Source: Desulfobacterales bacterium (GTDB lineage Bacteria > Desulfobacterota > Desulfobacteria > Desulfobacterales > Desulfobacteraceae). Taken from it: DNA of 8,519 nucleotides. The notes beneath the pieces were generated by a model. The model saw only the letters and a list, made by a program, of their open reading frames with translations. It was not told where the DNA came from and ran no database searches. The stretch spans positions 1 to 8,519 of the forward strand of contig JAKSBB010001012.1 of NCBI GenBank assembly GCA_022361315.1. The letters run 5' to 3'. A program made the translations under genes and the position numbers. The first letter of the stretch is position 1. Each line of letters begins with the position of its first letter. Below are positions 5,459 to 8,519 of this stretch, one piece after another.

Positions 5459-7570
5459 TTAATCAAAGAAAGAGATATCATACTTCTTCCAGATGTTTAA
5501 TGCAATACGGAGCGGTTTCATCATGGGAACGGTGTAGGTGTGCAGCTTTTTGTCCGCCATGTACGTACGGCACCGGTCCACGTATTCCGAGAAACCTCTG
5601 GGTGAGATAATCAGGGGCTTTGTCATTTCCTGTTTGAGTTCCACAAGTCTTTCGGGCAGGTATTCCGAGAGCAACGGCACCTGAAGATATATGGCGGCGA
5701 TAATCACATCCGTATTGGGATCCTTATCTACAATGCGGATGGATTCCAGCAACCGGTCATCATTACAATTGCCGAAAAGGTCGATGGGGTTATTGCCCAC
5801 ATTTTTTAAGATCTGATCTTTGATGACCTTTTGTTCCGGTTTCAGATCCTTTTCGATGAGTGCCTGCATCCGCTGCTTGGTTTCAGAATTAAACTCGGCC
5901 AGGGTCATGCCTTCTTCCGTCACCTGGTCCGCCAGGAGAATTCCGGCACCACCGCCGACACTGACCACGGCGATCCGGCTGCCGGAGGTCTTGGGCTGGC
6001 TGGTGAGAATGGACAGGACATTCACCAGGATTTTGGGGTCTTCGGTGAGTTCTTCCACCAGGTAAAAACCGGCCTGGTCGCAGCAGGCCTTGAAGGCCTC
6101 ATGACTGCCGGCAAGGGAAGCCGTGTGGGACAATGCCGCCTGAGCACCGCCGCCTGTACCGCCTTTGATAATGAGTACCGGTTTCTTTTTGGCCACCTCT
6201 TTACCCACCCGCATGAGTTTAAGTCCGTCCGCCACCCCTTCCAGGTAAATGGCGATGATCTTAATCCGGGGATCATCTCCCATGTGGGCCAGCACTTCAG
6301 GTACACCGGTGGTGGCAGCATTGCCGATGGAGACCCATTTGCCCAGATTCTGGTTGTCCGCCCCGAACATTTCAAGGAGTTCAAGACCGATACCGCCGCT
6401 CTGGGAAATCACCCCGACGCAGTTGGAAGGCGTCTGGGGAACGGACCGTTGTACCGGGATATAGTTGGTGTTCAATCCTGAAAAATTATCGATGACTCCC
6501 ATGCAGTTGGGGCCCACAAAGGCCACCTTGTATGTTTCACTCAACTCCACGAGCCGGTCCTCAAGATCCTTGCGTCCCATTTCCGCAAAACCATCCGAGA
6601 AAATAATGGCACCTTTGCCGCCCAGTTTGCAGAACGCTTCAAAAATAGCTACGGTCCGCTCGGAACTGACAGCAAATACACAGACATCCGGTACCTCGGG
6701 CAGGTCCTGAAGCGAGGGATAACAGGTGAGACCGTGGATGGTTTTCAATTTGGGATGGACCGGATAGAGCCGCTCAATGCGCATACAGTTCTTGAGGATC
6801 ACCCCCCCCTGGGTACCGGGTCGGGATGCGCCGATAACAGCAACGGACCGGGCGTTGAAAATCGCATCCACACTTTCACGTTTCCAGTCTCTAACCTCTT
6901 CTGAGAGCGGCGGTTCATGATCGGTATCTTCGATGAGCCGGGCATCCACAACAGCAAACCCATCTTCGTAAACAATCACCGGGTTGAGGTCCAGTTCTGC
7001 AATATCGGGGTTTTCCGTCATGAGCCTGGAAATATTGATGGTCAGATTGATAATGGCTTCCCTGTCGTATTTCTGTCCACGGAAACCGTTCAGCACCTGC
7101 CCTGCCCTGGTATTTTCCAGCATCCGCTCCACATCGTTTCTTGTGAGGACACCGATGCCCATGGCGGCATCTGCATAGAGTTCAACGAAAATGCCGCCGA
7201 TACCGATCATGGTCACCGGACCAAAGCCGGGATCCTGCCGGGCCCCCACAAGGAGTTCAAACCCCTTGTCCGCCATTTTCTGGATTAGCAGTCCTTCCTT
7301 GTCTGCTTGTGAAAATCCGCCCATCATGGCCTCAATCCGGTTACATGCCGTTTTAAGATCCTGATCCGTCTTTAGATTTAAAAAAACAGCGCCCTGGTCT
7401 GATTTGTGGATGATTTTTTTGGACACCGGTTTGACTACCACCGGATAGCCCATATCCTCAGCAGCAGCCAGCGCATCAGCGGCGGAATAGACCTGTTTGC
7501 CCTGGGCATCAATCCCGTATTTGTCCAGAAGTTTGGCACTTTCTTCAAAGTTGAGTTGGTATGCAGTCAT
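5459..7570 (-). CDS. NDP-forming acyl-CoA synthetase (acetate--CoA ligase, ADP-forming, family), beta-alpha fusion
   Basis: The family carries out acyl-CoA + ADP + Pi = acid + ATP + CoA through a phosphohistidine. Of the 703 residues, 1-215 form an ATP-grasp domain (beta subunit type) with VVVKPVSKKIIHKSDQGAV, where H55 corresponds in my reading to the conserved beta-subunit histidine, and with AELDLNPVIVYEDGFAVVDAR (191-211). Residues about 233-365 form a CoA-binding Rossmann domain (SVAVIGASRPGTQGG; GPNCMG). Residues about 384-690 are ligase-CoA domains with VISQSGGIG and SHTASLAGS, whose H482 should be the phosphorylated histidine. Archaeal enzymes of this type are separate alpha and beta chains, and E. 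coli Pat-like proteins are alpha first; here beta comes first, an order also known in bacteria. The usual aspartate after the SxGN motif is absent (SIGNAATTG, 414-422). The ATG at 7570 follows an AAAGGAA site. The acid used (acetate, propionate, branched or aryl) cannot be told. Cytoplasmic. Confidence 0.92.
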   Translation of the reverse strand: MTAYQLNFEESAKLLDKYGIDAQGKQVYSAADALAAAEDMGYPVVVKPVSKKIIHKSDQGAVFLNLKTDQDLKTACNRIEAMMGGFSQADKEGLLIQKMADKGFELLVGARQDPGFGPVTMIGIGGIFVELYADAAMGIGVLTRNDVERMLENTRAGQVLNGFRGQKYDREAIINLTINISRLMTENPDIAELDLNPVIVYEDGFAVVDARLIEDTDHEPPLSEEVRDWKRESVDAIFNARSVAVIGASRPGTQGGVILKNCMRIERLYPVHPKLKTIHGLTCYPSLQDLPEVPDVCVFAVSSERTVAIFEAFCKLGGKGAIIFSDGFAEMGRKDLEDRLVELSETYKVAFVGPNCMGVIDNFSGLNTNYIPVQRSVPQTPSNCVGVISQSGGIGLELLEMFGADNQNLGKWVSIGNAATTGVPEVLAHMGDDPRIKIIAIYLEGVADGLKLMRVGKEVAKKKPVLIIKGGTGGGAQAALSHTASLAGSHEAFKACCDQAGFYLVEELTEDPKILVNVLSILTSQPKTSGSRIAVVSVGGGAGILLADQVTEEGMTLAEFNSETKQRMQALIEKDLKPEQKVIKDQILKNVGNNPIDLFGNCNDDRLLESIRIVDKDPNTDVIIAAIYLQVPLLSEYLPERLVELKQEMTKPLIISPRGFSEYVDRCRTYMADKKLHTYTVPMMKPLRIALNIWKKYDISFFD

Positions 7571-7582
7571 GGGGATTCCTTT

Positions 7583-7595
7583 CGGATCAGATCCG
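7583..7595. repeat. Short perfect palindrome between the radical SAM and synthetase genes
   Basis: CGGATC-A-GATCCG is an exact dyad with a 1-nt centre. It lies directly upstream of the synthetase ribosome binding site, a position where a bound protein or small RNA structure could affect expression. At 6 bp per arm it could be chance. Confidence 0.3.
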
Positions 7596-7637
7596 TCTTG
7601 TTTTGTCCGGTTTGTTCTCTGGGGTTTTCATCGGGTA

Positions 7638-8519
7638 TTACGGGGTGATTTCTTCTTTCAGCAGGCAGCAGGCAATCTTGTGGCAGGGGGTGCCGGTTGA
7701 GTCGTAGGCCAGATTTCCCGGCTGAATCATTTTGTTCATGACACAGCCCTCGGGAATATCCAGTCCAAAGAGGTCGGTTTCGTTTATTTGCGGGGTGGGA
7801 ACCAGTGCCCCGTCTTTAATCTCATATGAGTGGAGGGGGAAATCTTCGCACACCGGGCATTGATATACCCGGCCGTTGGGGAAGACAAAATAGTTCCGTG
7901 CCACCCTGGCGGCACATTCGAAGGTCTCATCCGGCTGGAGGAATACCTTGGGATAAATGACTGTGGTGCCGTTCCGGGCAATCTGTTCAGCCACTTTCGG
8001 GATAACGGTGAGCCAGGTGTCTTTGGATACCTGGTGTCGTGCGTCCCGTGCCTCCGTATCCTTGGTTTCTCCCCGGATGCCCACCACCTGGATAAAGAAG
8101 CGTGAAATATCCAGTTGCTTCACCAGGTCCGGCATGCGTTCCAGCTCATGGATATTCTTTTCAGACACCGTATAGATCATGGAGCAGGCGAACCCTTTTG
8201 CGGCAGCCTTTTCTATACCGTTCATAACCGCATCCCAGCAACCGTCTCCACGGATGGCATCATTGGTTTCCCGGGTGGCGCCATCCAGGGAAAAGCTGAT
8301 GACATCCACATCTTCAGGGGTAACCTTGTCCAGAATATTGTGGAAAAGATACCCGTTGGTATCAATGGTAATGGATTTGAAGCCTTTTTCCCGTGCTGAT
8401 TTAACGGCCTGTGCCAGATCCGGATGAAGGGTGGGTTCGCCCCCGAGGAAGATCAGGTTGGTCTGCTCTGCCCGGCAGTCGGTGATCTGGTTGGCAAAAA
8501 TATCCAGCCAGCGTTCAAT
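7638..8519 (-). CDS. Radical SAM protein with SPASM-like C-terminus; N-terminus beyond window
   Basis: The 293 visible residues run open to the right edge, so the start and the N-terminal CxxxCxxC cluster motif are outside. LIFLGGEPTLHPDL (22-35 of the visible part) is the GGEP motif that contacts S-adenosylmethionine. It is followed by TIDTNGYLF and VISFSLDGATRETNDAIRG (73-91), typical TIM-barrel strands of this superfamily. The C-terminal part carries cysteines at 202, 221, 224, 259, 279, 284 and 285 (FPNGRVYQCPVC; CHKIACC), which suggests an auxiliary iron-sulfur cluster as in SPASM or twitch domains. These enzymes modify peptides, proteins or cofactors, or mature other enzymes; no substrate is visible. 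The reading frame shows no break. It ends 67 nt before the synthetase gene, in the same direction, and may share its transcript. A GTG at 8309 should not be taken as the start, because the GGEP motif lies upstream in frame. Confidence 0.88.
   Translation of the reverse strand: MERWLDIFANQITDCRAEQTNLIFLGGEPTLHPDLAQAVKSAREKGFKSITIDTNGYLFHNILDKVTPEDVDVISFSLDGATRETNDAIRGDGCWDAVMNGIEKAAAKGFACSMIYTVSEKNIHELERMPDLVKQLDISRFFIQVVGIRGETKDTEARDARHQVSKDTWLTVIPKVAEQIARNGTTVIYPKVFLQPDETFECAARVARNYFVFPNGRVYQCPVCEDFPLHSYEIKDGALVPTPQINETDLFGLDIPEGCVMNKMIQPGNLAYDSTGTPCHKIACCLLKEEITP

Noticed and set aside
8307..8309. GTG as start of a 223-residue radical SAM protein
   Set aside because: The frame stays open to 8519 and contains the GGEP S-adenosylmethionine motif upstream, so the gene continues past the window edge.

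Overview
All recognisable genes lie on the minus strand, so the window reads right to left. The gene set suggests a Gram-negative bacterium: a PEP-CTERM secreted protein, an ADP-forming acyl-CoA synthetase fused in beta-alpha order, a Cache-PAS histidine kinase with a NarL-type regulator, and a sodium:solute symporter with a small partner subunit. A sulfate-reducing or related Desulfobacterota lineage would fit. That placement is inference from gene content and balanced base composition; no marker gene is present.

In the direction of transcription the layout is as follows. At 8519-7638 is the C-terminal part of a radical SAM protein with a cysteine-rich SPASM-like tail; its N-terminus lies beyond the window edge. 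After a 67-nt gap comes a 703-residue NDP-forming acyl-CoA synthetase (7570-5459). Only 43 nt further is a 225-residue PEP-CTERM protein (5415-4738), closed by a strong intrinsic terminator at 4675-4713. A new unit then begins: a 739-residue membrane histidine kinase (4586-2367) and its LuxR/NarL-type response regulator (2279-1611). A 342-nt non-coding stretch (1269-1610) holds a 22-bp perfect dyad and further copies of its core heptamer TGTAGGT. Last come a 97-residue two-helix membrane protein (1268-975) and a sodium:solute symporter (965-1) that runs off the left edge.

A plausible joint role is sensing, uptake and activation of a small organic acid. The symporter pair would import it, the acyl-CoA synthetase would interconvert the acid and its CoA thioester with ADP/ATP, and the Cache kinase with its regulator would tune expression, perhaps through the repeated heptamer ahead of the symporter genes. 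This rests on neighbourhood and family knowledge; the substrate cannot be read from the sequence. The PEP-CTERM protein and the radical SAM enzyme do not obviously fit and may simply share a transcript with the synthetase.

I see no mobile element, CRISPR array, tRNA, rRNA or defence system. The region looks like ordinary metabolic and regulatory chromosome, with a few details worth checking.
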